From NCBI GenBank assembly GCA_964438705.1, contig CAYTKQ010000021.1:1-55946 (forward strand): DNA of 55,946 bases, read 5' to 3'. Shown in pieces: positions 1-8,379 of the stretch. Position numbers and translations under genes: made by a program. Position 1 is the stretch's first letter; each line of letters opens with the position of its first letter. The stretch is from Christensenella sp964438705. GTDB lineage: Bacteria; Bacillota; Clostridia; Christensenellales; Christensenellaceae. Below the pieces are notes generated by a model. The model did no database searches, had not been told where the DNA came from, and saw only the letters and a program-made list of their open reading frames with translations.

Positions 1-20
1 GCCGGGCCTCTTTTTTGTTG
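1..20 (+). terminator. Possible right arm of a terminator from a gene outside the window
   Basis: The window opens with GCCGGGCC followed by six T residues. This looks like the distal arm and U-tract of an intrinsic terminator whose left arm lies outside the window, so it cannot be confirmed. Confidence 0.25.
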
Positions 21-74
21 CTTTGCGTACGGCTTTGTAGTAGAATACGATTCAAACCAAAAGGGGGATTGAAA

Positions 75-728
75 ATGGTCAATATTCGAAATGAACGGGA
101 AGCGGATTATCGGCAGGTAGAGGAAATTACGAGAAAATGCTTTTGGAATTTATATGTTCCGGGCTGCAATGAACACTATCTGGTCCACGTGATGCGGGCG
201 CACGAGGACTTTCTGCCCGAACTGGACTTTGTGATCGAGCTCGACGGGCAGATCATCGGAAACGTCATGTACACAAAAGCGCGGCTGGTCGATGAAGCGG
301 GGGAAGAGAAACCAATCCTGACCTTTGGGCCCGTGTGCATTTTGCCGGAGCAGCAGAGGATGGGGTATGGAAAAATGCTGCTGGAGCATTCTTTTGAGCG
401 GGCGGTTACGCTTGGCCACGACGCGATCGTGATCTTTGGAAACCCGGGCAATTATGTAGGCCGTGGCTTCAAAAGCTGCCAAAAATATAATATATGCCTT
501 GAGAATGGAATATGCCCGACGGCGATGATGGCAAAGGAGCTGAAGCCGGGCGCGCTTGACGGCAGGAAACGAATCTATTACGAAAGCCCCGTGATGCACG
601 TCGATGAGCGTGAAGCGCAACGCTTCGACGAAGGGCTGGAGAAAATGGAAAAAAAGTTTGAGCCCAGTCAGGAAGAATTCTACATCTATAGCCATTCGGT
701 CATCAGCACCTCCGCAGAAGCGGAATAA
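75..728 (+). CDS. GNAT family N-acetyltransferase
   Basis: A 217-residue acetyltransferase of the GNAT fold, expected to move an acetyl group from acetyl-CoA to an unidentified small substrate in the cytosol. The central part shows the acetyl-CoA-binding region: a beta strand FGPVCILPEQQ followed by the pyrophosphate loop QRMGYGKMLL, then a helix and VIFGNPGNYVGRGF, the arrangement of the YhbS-like subgroup. The start is ATG 75, which has AAGGGGG eight bases upstream; the frame is open further upstream to base 15 without a ribosome site. It is a single gene with about 100 bases before htrA. The substrate cannot be told from sequence. Confidence 0.85.
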   Translation: MVNIRNEREADYRQVEEITRKCFWNLYVPGCNEHYLVHVMRAHEDFLPELDFVIELDGQIIGNVMYTKARLVDEAGEEKPILTFGPVCILPEQQRMGYGKMLLEHSFERAVTLGHDAIVIFGNPGNYVGRGFKSCQKYNICLENGICPTAMMAKELKPGALDGRKRIYYESPVMHVDEREAQRFDEGLEKMEKKFEPSQEEFYIYSHSVISTSAEAE

Positions 729-834
729 GCATAACATTTTTAAAATTTGTTCATGTTTTTTTCACAATATCAGTGTATGATAAGAAGCATAAACAAAAAG
801 CGAATAAAATTGATTGCATCAGGAGGATTGATCA

Positions 835-2202
835 ATGGACGAAAATGGTTTCAACAACATGGATCACAACGCGGGGAACGGCTGGCAAGGCCCTGAGGCG
901 GGCGGACCGCAATTCGGTGCGGGGCCGCAGCAAGGGCCGACGCCCTATGGTATGGAGCAGCCCCAGCAACCGGTATACAGTACGGTACAGCCCCCACAGC
1001 CCGAAATGGGGCAGGGCGGGCCGAATATGGAGCCGCCCGCGCCCAAAAAGAAAAATAGCACGTGGAAAATTGTGGTGTCCGCAGTTGCGGGGGTGGTTGC
1101 AGGCTGTTTGATTATGGCGTTTGTCATCCTTCCGTTTGCGGGGCAGGCCATGAGGCCAAAGCTTCCCACCAAACAGGAGCAGCAGCAAGATCAGGCAACA
1201 GAGGAAACACCCAAGCTTGGAAGCGATTCGGAGGGTATCAACTCCACGGCGGAGCCGGCGGTGCAGATCGCCGAAAGCATTTCCCCCAGCGTCGTGGGCA
1301 TCGTGGCATATGAAAAACAACTGGTCTCCGGTCAGCAGCCCATTGAGCAGGCGCTCGACGCGGGGACGGGCTTCGTGATCTCAGACGACGGATATATCCT
1401 GACGAACAATCATGTCGTGGCGAGCGGAAATCTCATCAAGGTGCGCACCTCCGACGGTCAGGAGCATGTCGCGCAAAAGGTGGGCGGGGATTCCGCCACA
1501 GATATCGCCGTGCTCAAGGTGGATGGCCTCGGCATCAAGGCCGTGCCCATCGGCGACAGCGAAGCCCTCAAAGCGGGTGAGCTTGCCGTGGCCATTGGAA
1601 ATATTTATGGCGACACCTTCAGCAATGCCGTAACGGTGGGGCATGTCAGCATCACGAGCAAGGAAGTGATCGTGGACGGCAATAAGATGGACGTCATCCA
1701 AACGGACGCCGCCATCAATCCGGGCAACTCCGGCGGGCCGCTCATCGGTTCGGACGGCAAGGTGATCGGCGTGACGAACGCAAAGAAGTTCTATTCGGGG
1801 ATCGATCAGGAAGGGAACTTGCTCAACTCAGAAGGCGTGGGCTATGCGATCCCCATCAACAAAGCGATCGACATCGCACAGCAGCTCATCCAAAACGGCA
1901 GCATCCCGCGCGCGGGCATCGGCATCACCTATCAGATGGTCTCGGATGTGGACGCCAAGCTTTGGGAAACGCCGCGCGGCGCGATCGTCGCGGAAGTGAC
2001 GGCGGGCGGCCCTGCCGATCAGGCCGGAATCCAGCAAAACGACGTGATCACCGAGATCGACGGCGTAGACCTCACGACGGGCGCGGATATGCCGCCGCTT
2101 TCCCAAAAGCCGATCGGGGAAACGATCACCGCTACGGTGTGGCGTGAGGGCAAGGAATATTCCGTGGAAATGACGCTTGCGGATATGAACGCTTTCGGTT
2201 GA
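835..2202 (+). CDS. htrA: HtrA/DegP-type membrane-anchored serine protease
   Basis: A 455-residue surface protease for quality control of misfolded envelope proteins. The first 75 residues are a cytoplasmic Gly/Pro/Gln-rich tail, followed by one membrane span (about 78-101), then the trypsin-like domain and one C-terminal PDZ domain (about 365-450). The catalytic triad is visible: His193 in TNNHVV, Asp223 in TDIAVLKV and Ser299 in NPGNSGGPL. One PDZ domain and an N-terminal anchor are usual for Gram-positive HtrA. AGGAGG lies about eight bases before the ATG. The gene stands alone and is followed by a strong terminator. The long Gln/Pro/Gly-rich cytoplasmic tail is more than most homologues have and could be a localisation segment. 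Confidence 0.93.
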   Translation: MDENGFNNMDHNAGNGWQGPEAGGPQFGAGPQQGPTPYGMEQPQQPVYSTVQPPQPEMGQGGPNMEPPAPKKKNSTWKIVVSAVAGVVAGCLIMAFVILPFAGQAMRPKLPTKQEQQQDQATEETPKLGSDSEGINSTAEPAVQIAESISPSVVGIVAYEKQLVSGQQPIEQALDAGTGFVISDDGYILTNNHVVASGNLIKVRTSDGQEHVAQKVGGDSATDIAVLKVDGLGIKAVPIGDSEALKAGELAVAIGNIYGDTFSNAVTVGHVSITSKEVIVDGNKMDVIQTDAAINPGNSGGPLIGSDGKVIGVTNAKKFYSGIDQEGNLLNSEGVGYAIPINKAIDIAQQLIQNGSIPRAGIGITYQMVSDVDAKLWETPRGAIVAEVTAGGPADQAGIQQNDVITEIDGVDLTTGADMPPLSQKPIGETITATVWREGKEYSVEMTLADMNAFG

Positions 2203-2215
2203 GAACGATGAAATG

Positions 2216-2248
2216 AAAAAAGAGCGGAAAAAAGCCGCTCTTTTTTTG
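2216..2248 (+). terminator. Intrinsic terminator of htrA
   Basis: AGAGCGG and CCGCTCT form a 7-bp stem (2221-2241) followed by seven T residues. Confidence 0.9.
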
Positions 2249-2276
2249 TACGTGCGGAAAAATGGAGCCCTATTTG

Positions 2277-2285
2277 TGCTATAAT
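2277..2285 (+). promoter_or_regulatory. Extended -10 promoter of the cysteine desulfurase gene
   Basis: TGCTATAAT is a perfect extended -10 element. It ends only seven bases before the start codon at 2293, so transcription should begin at or next to the ATG. No convincing -35 box is present. Confidence 0.7.
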
Positions 2286-2292
2286 ACTGTTT

Positions 2293-3435
2293 ATGTGGGA
2301 AATTTATCTGGACAACGCGGCGACGACAAAGCCGCTCCAAGAGCTGAATGAACTATACGCAGCCTATACTGAGGACGGGTGGCAGAATCCATCCGCACTC
2401 TATGCGGGTGCGACGCGTGTGCAAACGCGGTTAAACGAGGCGAGAGAGATTTTGTTGCGCGCGTTTTCCGCCAGCGGTCATAAGTGTTTTTTCACGGGCA
2501 GCGGCACGGAGGGCGCGAATACGGTCATTCTGCGCGGCGCAAAGCAGAAGAAGGATATGCACTACGTGTGCGGCGGCGCAGAGCACCCGTGTGTGGAGGA
2601 GAGCTTCAAGGCCCTGCGCGATGTGGGCCATGAAGTGACCTTTGTTTGCACGGACAAGTACGGCGTGATTTCGCCGGAGGCGGTCGCGGAGGCTGTGAAG
2701 GAAAATACCGCACTCGTGAGCGTGATGCACGTCAACAACGAAACGGGCGCAAAAAACGATATCGAACGCATCGCGGCGCTGGTCAAGGCGAGAAATCCGC
2801 AGGCCATGTTTCATGCGGACGGCGTGCAGGCATTTTGCAAGGAGAAGCTGAAAAAAACCTCCCATATCGATTATTATACGGTGAGCGCGCACAAGCTGCA
2901 CGCGCACAAGGGAACGGGCGCGGTGTTTTATAAGGATCGCACGCCAATAAAGCCATATATTTTGGGCGGCGGGCAGGAAAACGGCCTGCGCTCAGGCACG
3001 CAGAATACGCTGGGCATCCTGTGCTTTGCGCGTGCTGTGCAATATTTTGAAACGCGGGTGGACCAATCGCGGCTGTGGGAGCTGCGGCGCGTCTTTCTTG
3101 AAGCGGTCATGAAGCTGCCGGATATCGAAGTGCTTTCCCCGGTGGAGGAAGATTGCGCGTGCGCGCATATCGTGAACCTTTCCGTGCTGGGGGTGAACGG
3201 CGAAACCCTGCTTCATATGCTTGAGGCGGCGGGCATCTGCATCTCAACCGGCTCCGCGTGCTCTTCCAAAAAAGGCAAGAGCAGGATGCAGACGGCGCTT
3301 GGTTTGTCGGATGAGGAAGCGGCGGGCGCGGTACGCGTCAGCTTTTCGCCCTTCAATACACAAGAGGACGTGCTCGCTGCAGCGCAAGAGATTGGAAAAA
3401 ACGCGGCGGCGCTGCGGAAATTGATAAGGAAATAG
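2293..3435 (+). CDS. Cysteine desulfurase (NifS/IscS family), probable sulfur donor to ThiI
   Basis: A 380-residue PLP enzyme of the class V aminotransferase fold that removes sulfur from cysteine as an enzyme-bound persulfide. The N-terminus YLDNAATT is characteristic. Lys201 in SAHKLHAHKG is the PLP lysine and Cys323 in STGSACSSKKGKSR is the persulfide cysteine. The gene ends three bases before thiI, the arrangement of Bacillus subtilis nifZ-thiI, where the desulfurase is dedicated to tRNA 4-thiouridine synthesis; that role is inferred here. The start aligns with family members and no upstream ATG fits. There is no Shine-Dalgarno site, because the -10 box sits immediately upstream, so the mRNA is probably leaderless. 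Confidence 0.92.
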   Translation: MWEIYLDNAATTKPLQELNELYAAYTEDGWQNPSALYAGATRVQTRLNEAREILLRAFSASGHKCFFTGSGTEGANTVILRGAKQKKDMHYVCGGAEHPCVEESFKALRDVGHEVTFVCTDKYGVISPEAVAEAVKENTALVSVMHVNNETGAKNDIERIAALVKARNPQAMFHADGVQAFCKEKLKKTSHIDYYTVSAHKLHAHKGTGAVFYKDRTPIKPYILGGGQENGLRSGTQNTLGILCFARAVQYFETRVDQSRLWELRRVFLEAVMKLPDIEVLSPVEEDCACAHIVNLSVLGVNGETLLHMLEAAGICISTGSACSSKKGKSRMQTALGLSDEEAAGAVRVSFSPFNTQEDVLAAAQEIGKNAAALRKLIRK

Positions 3436-3438
3436 AGT

Positions 3439-4608
3439 ATGTTATTATTGGTACGGTATGGAGAAATACATTTAAAGGGACAGAATCGTCCGCACTTTGA
3501 ATCGCTCCAGCTCAGGGCGATCAAACGCGCGCTGAAGGGCTTCCCGGACGCGGTGACGCAAAAGGGCTACGGGCGGTTTTATGTGACGGGCCTAAGCGAG
3601 GAAGACATGCCCGCCGCCATAGCGGCGGTCACCAAGGTGTTTGGGCTGCATTCCGTTTCTCCGGCAGTGGAGATGGACAAGGACATGGATTCCATCACGC
3701 GGACAATGATCCGTCTGGTGGAGGACTATATAGCGCAAAAGGGAATGACACAGGCGACCTTCAAGGTGCAGGCAAAGCGTGCGGACAAGCGGTTTCCGCT
3801 CTCGTCCATGCAGCTTGCGGCGGAGCTTGGCGGACGCATTCTGAATGCCGTGCCCGGCTTGAGCGTGGATGTGCACAAGCCGGATCTCAATGTGTATATC
3901 GAGGTGCGCGAACAGTGCTACGGCTATGTGGATATCATCCCCGGCGCGGGCGGCATGCCTCAGCATTCCAACGGGCGCGCGATGCTTCTATTGTCAGGCG
4001 GCATCGACAGTCCGGTGGCGGGTTATATGATCGCCAAGCGCGGCGTGGAGATCAACGCCGTGCACTATCACAGTTTTCCCTATACGAGCGAGGCCGCGAA
4101 GCAAAAGGTGGTCGATCTGGCGAAGCTCGTCTCGGAATACGCGGGCAGGATTCGCCTAAATGTCGTCAGCTTTACGGATATCCAGATGCAAATCTATGAA
4201 AAATGTCCGCACGAAATGCTCGTCATCATCATGCGGCGTTTCATGATGCGCATCGCGCAGCGGCTTGCGGAAAAGTACGGTGCGCAGGCCATCGTCACAG
4301 GGGAGAGCATCGGACAGGTTGCAAGCCAGACGATGGAAAGCATCTTTGTCACCAACAGCGTCACCACGATGCCGGTGTTTCGTCCGCTGATCGGCATGGA
4401 TAAGCTCGACATCATCGATATCGCGACGAAGATCGGCACCTATGAAACGTCCATTCTTCCGTTTGAGGACTGCTGCACGGTGTTTGTGCCCAAGCACCCC
4501 GTCACCCGTCCCAAGCTCGAAAAGATCGCGGAGGCGGAAAGCGTGCTTGATATCGAGGTGCTTGTCGACGCGGCGGTAGAGGGCGCGGAACTCATTACGG
4601 TAGGCTAA
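3439..4608 (+). CDS. thiI: tRNA sulfurtransferase ThiI (4-thiouridine synthase)
   Basis: A 389-residue enzyme that adenylates U8 of tRNA and replaces the oxygen with sulfur supplied by a desulfurase. The N-terminal ferredoxin-like and THUMP domains occupy about residues 1-165, followed by the ATP pyrophosphatase domain with its PP-loop SGGIDSP at about 186-192. The C-terminal rhodanese domain of the 482-residue E. coli enzyme is absent, as in Bacillus, where the desulfurase gives sulfur to ThiI directly. A role in thiamine synthesis, which needs the rhodanese domain in E. coli, is therefore less likely. It is co-transcribed with the preceding desulfurase; AAGGAAA precedes the ATG. Confidence 0.95.
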   Translation: MLLLVRYGEIHLKGQNRPHFESLQLRAIKRALKGFPDAVTQKGYGRFYVTGLSEEDMPAAIAAVTKVFGLHSVSPAVEMDKDMDSITRTMIRLVEDYIAQKGMTQATFKVQAKRADKRFPLSSMQLAAELGGRILNAVPGLSVDVHKPDLNVYIEVREQCYGYVDIIPGAGGMPQHSNGRAMLLLSGGIDSPVAGYMIAKRGVEINAVHYHSFPYTSEAAKQKVVDLAKLVSEYAGRIRLNVVSFTDIQMQIYEKCPHEMLVIIMRRFMMRIAQRLAEKYGAQAIVTGESIGQVASQTMESIFVTNSVTTMPVFRPLIGMDKLDIIDIATKIGTYETSILPFEDCCTVFVPKHPVTRPKLEKIAEAESVLDIEVLVDAAVEGAELITVG

Positions 4609-4616
4609 AACAAAGG

Positions 4617-4647
4617 CAGGCGTTTCCAAACGGAAGCGTCTTTTTTG
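4617..4647 (+). terminator. Intrinsic terminator after thiI
   Basis: GGCGTTTCC and GGAAGCGTC pair with G-U wobbles around an AAAC loop and are followed by six T residues. Confidence 0.8.
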
Positions 4648-4729
4648 TACTTTTTGCTGTTTTTTTCAATGATTTTCCAATTTTTTTCTGAGGACAAAAT
4701 AATGCAAAAATTTGTACCATCCTGCAATA

Positions 4730-4745
4730 TTTGCGCGGGCGCAAA
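4730..4745. promoter_or_regulatory. Inverted repeat upstream of the MtaA-like gene
   Basis: TTTGCGC and GCGCAAA form a perfect 7-bp dyad with a two-base centre, 48 bases before the start codon. It could be an operator or a leader hairpin. Confidence 0.4.
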
Positions 4746-4792
4746 AAGGTATCATGGAGGCAAGAATCAAAGCCAATAAGGGGGAGAAATCA

Positions 4793-5830
4793 ATGAAACC
4801 GATCGAACGAGTCGTAAAAACTTTGCAGCATCAGGAAGCGGACCGCGTGCCGGTCTATCCGATCTTGAGCGGCGTGACCAGAAAGCTGGTGGACGCAACC
4901 TATGAGGAGTGGTCCACCAACGCGGACGTATGTGCGAGCGCGCTCATCAAGGCGGCGGATGAATTTGATCTCGACTGCCTCGTGACGCTCATCGACCTGT
5001 CGATCGAGTGCGACGCGTGGGGGCAGGAGCTCATCTTTCACGAGCAGGATGCCGCACACCCGGATTACAGCAAATGTGTGGTGAAGGGCATCGAGGACTA
5101 TAAGAACATCAAAAAGGTGGATTACCGTACCTCGAAGCGTATGATGATGCATATCGACGTGTGCAAAAAGCTGGTGGAGGAACGCGGAAGCGAACTGCCA
5201 ATCGTGGCGTTCGTGTTCGGGCCGCTGGGCGTGCTTTCCATGCTGCGCAATCAGCAGGATATGTATATGGATCTCTACGACGACCCGGAGGCGGTGAAGC
5301 AGGCGGCGCGCGAGATCAATGAAACGCTTAAGGATTATGTGAACGCGCTGATGGATACGGGCGTGAACGCGATCATGCTCGATACGCTGTTTGCCTCCGG
5401 CACCATCATGTCAAAGGAAATGTGGATGGAAATGGAAGGCCCGCTTGTCAAAGAACTGGCAGATATGATCCACGCGCGCGGATGTCTTGTGATGATCCAC
5501 AACTGCGGACAGCGCATCTATTTCGATGTGCAGATCGAAACCATGCGCCCGCAGGCGATCTCCTTCCTGTGGCCGCCGGATGATTGCGCCGATTTTGCGG
5601 AATGCAAGGAAAAATACGGAAAGGATATCACGCTCATCGGCTGCGTGCCGCCGCCTATGGTGGTCACCTCCACGGATGAGGAGTGGGAAAAGGTGTGCAG
5701 AGAGCAGATCGATATTTTCGCCAAGGGCGGCGGATATATGCTTGCCACCGGCTGCGAATATCCCTCCGGCGCATCGTTCGACCGCGCGCGAAGCATGGTG
5801 GAGATCGCAAAGACCTACGGGAAATACTAA
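4793..5830 (+). CDS. MtaA/CmuA-type methyltransferase of the uroporphyrinogen decarboxylase fold
   Basis: A 345-residue TIM-barrel protein of the UroD superfamily. It carries the zinc signature of corrinoid methyltransferases rather than of heme decarboxylase: His236-x-Cys238 in IHNCGQ and a distant Cys321 in ATGCEYPSG, as in the H-x-C...C zinc site of methanol/methylamine CoM methyltransferases. It probably moves a methyl group between a corrinoid protein and a thiol or other acceptor. No corrinoid protein, activating protein or heme genes are nearby, so donor and acceptor are unknown. The start is ATG 4793 behind AAGGGGGAG; an upstream in-frame ATG at 4712 lacks a ribosome site. It is a monocistronic unit. 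Confidence 0.8.
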   Translation: MKPIERVVKTLQHQEADRVPVYPILSGVTRKLVDATYEEWSTNADVCASALIKAADEFDLDCLVTLIDLSIECDAWGQELIFHEQDAAHPDYSKCVVKGIEDYKNIKKVDYRTSKRMMMHIDVCKKLVEERGSELPIVAFVFGPLGVLSMLRNQQDMYMDLYDDPEAVKQAAREINETLKDYVNALMDTGVNAIMLDTLFASGTIMSKEMWMEMEGPLVKELADMIHARGCLVMIHNCGQRIYFDVQIETMRPQAISFLWPPDDCADFAECKEKYGKDITLIGCVPPPMVVTSTDEEWEKVCREQIDIFAKGGGYMLATGCEYPSGASFDRARSMVEIAKTYGKY

Positions 5831-5836
5831 ACAAAC

Positions 5837-5872
5837 CAAAAAAAGAACCGGTTTTCGCCGGTTCCTTTTTTA
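5837..5872. terminator. Bidirectional terminator between convergent genes
   Basis: GAACCGG-TTTTCG-CCGGTTC is flanked by an A-run on the left and a T-run on the right, so it can serve both the methyltransferase gene (+) and the lipoprotein gene (-). Confidence 0.88.
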
Positions 5873-6271
5873 TTTCTCGGGTTTGGCGGGGCGGGTTACA
5901 TCCGCCACCAGCTTTTGCTCGCTCGTCAGCGAAAGATCACACGAGACGGCATGTTCACGGTTCAGGTCAAGCGTATATTCCGTTCCGGCGGTAAGCCCGG
6001 AAAGCTCGATCATCACGTCCTCGTTTCGCACATCTACAAAAGCCTTGGCGTACAACTCCGTTCCATCGGGCGCAAGGATTTTCAGATCGATGCTGCCGAT
6101 CACGGACAAGCGTCCGCGCAGCGTGATGGAATCGCTCTCCGGCGTAAATACCTTTTGGGATGGGCTGGTTACTCCATTGGAAGAAATTTGTATCACGCTT
6201 CCGGAAAAGCTGCAGCCAATGAGCGATATGCAGATCAATGCTGCCAACAGCAAAAAAATAATTTTTTTCAT
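5870..6271 (-). CDS. Small lipoprotein of unknown function
   Basis: A 133-residue exported protein. A hydrophobic signal segment ends in the lipobox LIGC with Cys20 as the lipidated residue. The mature part (from about 45) looks like a single beta-sandwich domain with alternating short strands (SITLRGRLSVIG, SIDLKILAPDG, DVMIELSGL, TEYTLDLNRE) and ends in a basic tail. The family is not recognised. AGGAGG lies seven bases upstream of the ATG. The gene is transcribed alone, in the direction opposite to its left neighbour. Confidence 0.75.
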   Translation of the reverse strand: MKKIIFLLLAALICISLIGCSFSGSVIQISSNGVTSPSQKVFTPESDSITLRGRLSVIGSIDLKILAPDGTELYAKAFVDVRNEDVMIELSGLTAGTEYTLDLNREHAVSCDLSLTSEQKLVADVTRPAKPEK

Positions 6272-6358
6272 AGCGCTGCCTCCTGTTCATAAAAACAGTA
6301 TATCGCCCTATTCTTACAAACCAAGCACCTTTTTATGAAGGATTTCTTAAATTGCGGC

Positions 6359-7873
6359 TTATTGCGCGGCACGCTCCGCCTTTTTGGATCGACGATATAA
6401 AAACGTCAGAATCACGAGCAGCATCACAACGCCGATGCCAAGCGCCAGCCAGCCGTTTGCGCTTAGGCCCGCAATCACATAGGAGACGAGGCAGCAAACG
6501 GCCACCAGCATGGCGTAAGGGAGCTGTGTGGACACATGCTCAATGTGATTGCAGTCCGCGCCCGTAGAGGCCAGTATCGTCGTGTCGGAGATAGGGGACA
6601 CATGATCCCCGCACACTGCGCCGGCAAGGATGGCGGCAACTGTAATGGTCAAAAACGAGCCGCCCATTTCACCGAAGATCGCCACAGAAATTGGGATCAA
6701 GATCGCGAAGGTTCCCCACGAGGTTCCCGTCGCAAACGCCAGCCCCAAAGCAACAAGGAAAAAGACGGGGGGAAGAATGGCGTGCGCAAGCTGATTGTCG
6801 CTCACAAGACGGCTGACAAAGCCGCCCGCGTTTAGGTAATCCTCACTGCATATCCCGGACAGCGTCCACGCGAGCGAAAGGATCAGGATGGCGGGCACCA
6901 TAGCCTTAAAACCGCGTGCCAAACCGTTTGCAAACTCGCGGAAGGAAATGATCCTGCGCGGGATATACAGAAAAAAGATCACAAGGATCGCAAAGAATGA
7001 GCCAAGCACGAGCGAAAGGGAGGAATTGCAGTCCGCAAACGCGTCCGCGACCGTTTTGCCCTCGAAAATCCCGCCTGTGTAAAGCATGAAAAAGATACAC
7101 AGAAAAATGAGCGAGATGATGGGGATCAATAGGTCGAAGACCCGGCCGTGCCTCTTTTTTTGCTCGGCGTCCGCCGCCTCGTCCTCCTCCTCTTCCTCGT
7201 GAAGCACCTCGGCGGGGACCCTTGCTGACGCACGCTTCATGGGACCGAAATCAAATTTCAGCGCAATGATGAACACAACCATGATGAGTGTGAGGATCGC
7301 ATAATAGTTGAAGGGGATCGTCTGCAAAAAAAGCCCGAATCCGTCGATGGAGCTGTTTTCCGGCAGGGAAGAGCCGACGGCGGCAGCCCAGCTGGAAACC
7401 GGGGCAATGATACACACAGGCGCGGCAGTCGCATCGATGATGTAAGCGAGCTTTGCGCGCGTGACGTTGTAGCGGTCGGTCACGGGCCGCATCACCGTGC
7501 CTACGGTCAGGCAGTTGAAATAGTCGTCCACAAAAATCAAGGCGCCCAGCCCGGTAGTGGCGAACAGCGCGCCGCGCTGCGATTTTATAGATTTCGACGC
7601 CCAATTCCCATAGGCGCGGCTCGCGCCGGATTTTGTCATCAAAGCGACGATCATGCCCAATAAAATCAGGAAAATGATAATGTTCATGTTGCTGCCCACC
7701 CGTTCGCCCATCACGGTGAACGTCGTTTCAAGCGCGGGAAGCACATCAAACCCGGTGAAAAGCAGCGCGCCCGAAATGATTCCAATGAAAAGCGATATGT
7801 ATACTTCCTTTGTGAGCAGTGCCAGAATGATAGCGAGGAGCGGCGGCGCAAGCGCCCATATTGTTTCCTGCAT
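6359..7873 (-). CDS. nhaC: NhaC-family Na+/H+ antiporter
   Basis: A 504-residue membrane transporter with about eleven to twelve spans, expected to exchange cytoplasmic Na+ (or a carboxylate-linked ion) for protons. The family hallmark GDHVSPISDTTILAST is near residue 420 and the paired motif FVDDYFNCLTVG near residue 115. A hydrophilic loop at about 228-245 is unusually acidic (EEEEEDEAADAEQ) and separates the two halves. The start ATG has GGAGG eight bases upstream. Its 5' region is occupied by the inverted-repeat element at 7899-8377, so its promoter must lie within or beyond that element, or it is read through from the acetyltransferase upstream. Confidence 0.88.
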   Translation of the reverse strand: MQETIWALAPPLLAIILALLTKEVYISLFIGIISGALLFTGFDVLPALETTFTVMGERVGSNMNIIIFLILLGMIVALMTKSGASRAYGNWASKSIKSQRGALFATTGLGALIFVDDYFNCLTVGTVMRPVTDRYNVTRAKLAYIIDATAAPVCIIAPVSSWAAAVGSSLPENSSIDGFGLFLQTIPFNYYAILTLIMVVFIIALKFDFGPMKRASARVPAEVLHEEEEEDEAADAEQKKRHGRVFDLLIPIISLIFLCIFFMLYTGGIFEGKTVADAFADCNSSLSLVLGSFFAILVIFFLYIPRRIISFREFANGLARGFKAMVPAILILSLAWTLSGICSEDYLNAGGFVSRLVSDNQLAHAILPPVFFLVALGLAFATGTSWGTFAILIPISVAIFGEMGGSFLTITVAAILAGAVCGDHVSPISDTTILASTGADCNHIEHVSTQLPYAMLVAVCCLVSYVIAGLSANGWLALGIGVVMLLVILTFLYRRSKKAERAAQ

Positions 7874-7898
7874 GCGTTAATCCTCCAGACATATTTTA

Positions 7899-8377
7899 TT
7901 TGAATTTTTGAACAGATCGGCAGGGATGATACGGTCGCAACGGAGTTCAGCCTACGTGCTCTGAGATGCAAGCATCCAAGCGACGGATCGGCGATGGTCA
8001 TGTGCCCGTGCTCAGACAGGTAATTGCTTCGCAATTAAACTGCGCGCGGTGCACATAACCACCACCGACCCTGATGCGCCGTAGAGCGTAGCCTGTTGCA
8101 AGATGCCGACGGACGGGGCCTTGTGCAGGGCGCTTAGAGATTTATTTCTCACTGACGCGCCCGGAACACGGAGCGGCGGCTCTGATGCTTTGGCCTTGCT
8201 TTTGCGAAACCAACGCCGCGCCCCCGGGAGGTCGGCGCTTGCAACGAGGCTTTCGCTTGGATTTTGCGTTCCGCACGTTTTAATACCGCGCAGTATCGGT
8301 TGGGTTAGCGGGATGCAAATTCCAGACTGGCGTGCAGATGTACAGTTCCTCGCCGATTCGCTGTTCAAAAATTCAAA
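7899..8377. repeat. Inverted-repeat-bounded structured element, MITE-like
   Basis: The 505-base gap between nhaC and the next gene is filled by an element bounded by a perfect 17-bp inverted repeat, TTTGAATTTTTGAACAG at 7899-7915 and its complement at 8361-8377, with the similarity continuing inward (ATCGGC...). Internally, read on the minus strand, it contains a perfect hairpin TAATTGC-GAA-GCAATTA (about 8022-8038), a 12-bp palindrome GATGCAAGCATC and a longer nested stem of GGTGGTTATGTGC with GCACATGACCATC. The right boundary falls two bases from the stop codon of the acetyltransferase. Open frames inside are short and have no ribosome sites, so it looks non-coding. A 41-base part (7936-7976) recurs at 55892-55932. 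Confidence 0.6.
7936..7976 (+). repeat. Dispersed repeat, copy 1
   Basis: It matches 55892-55932 at 40 of 41 positions in the same orientation. Both copies lie just upstream of minus-strand genes. It ends in the palindrome GATGCAAGCATC. Confidence 0.85.
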
Positions 8378-8379
8378 CG

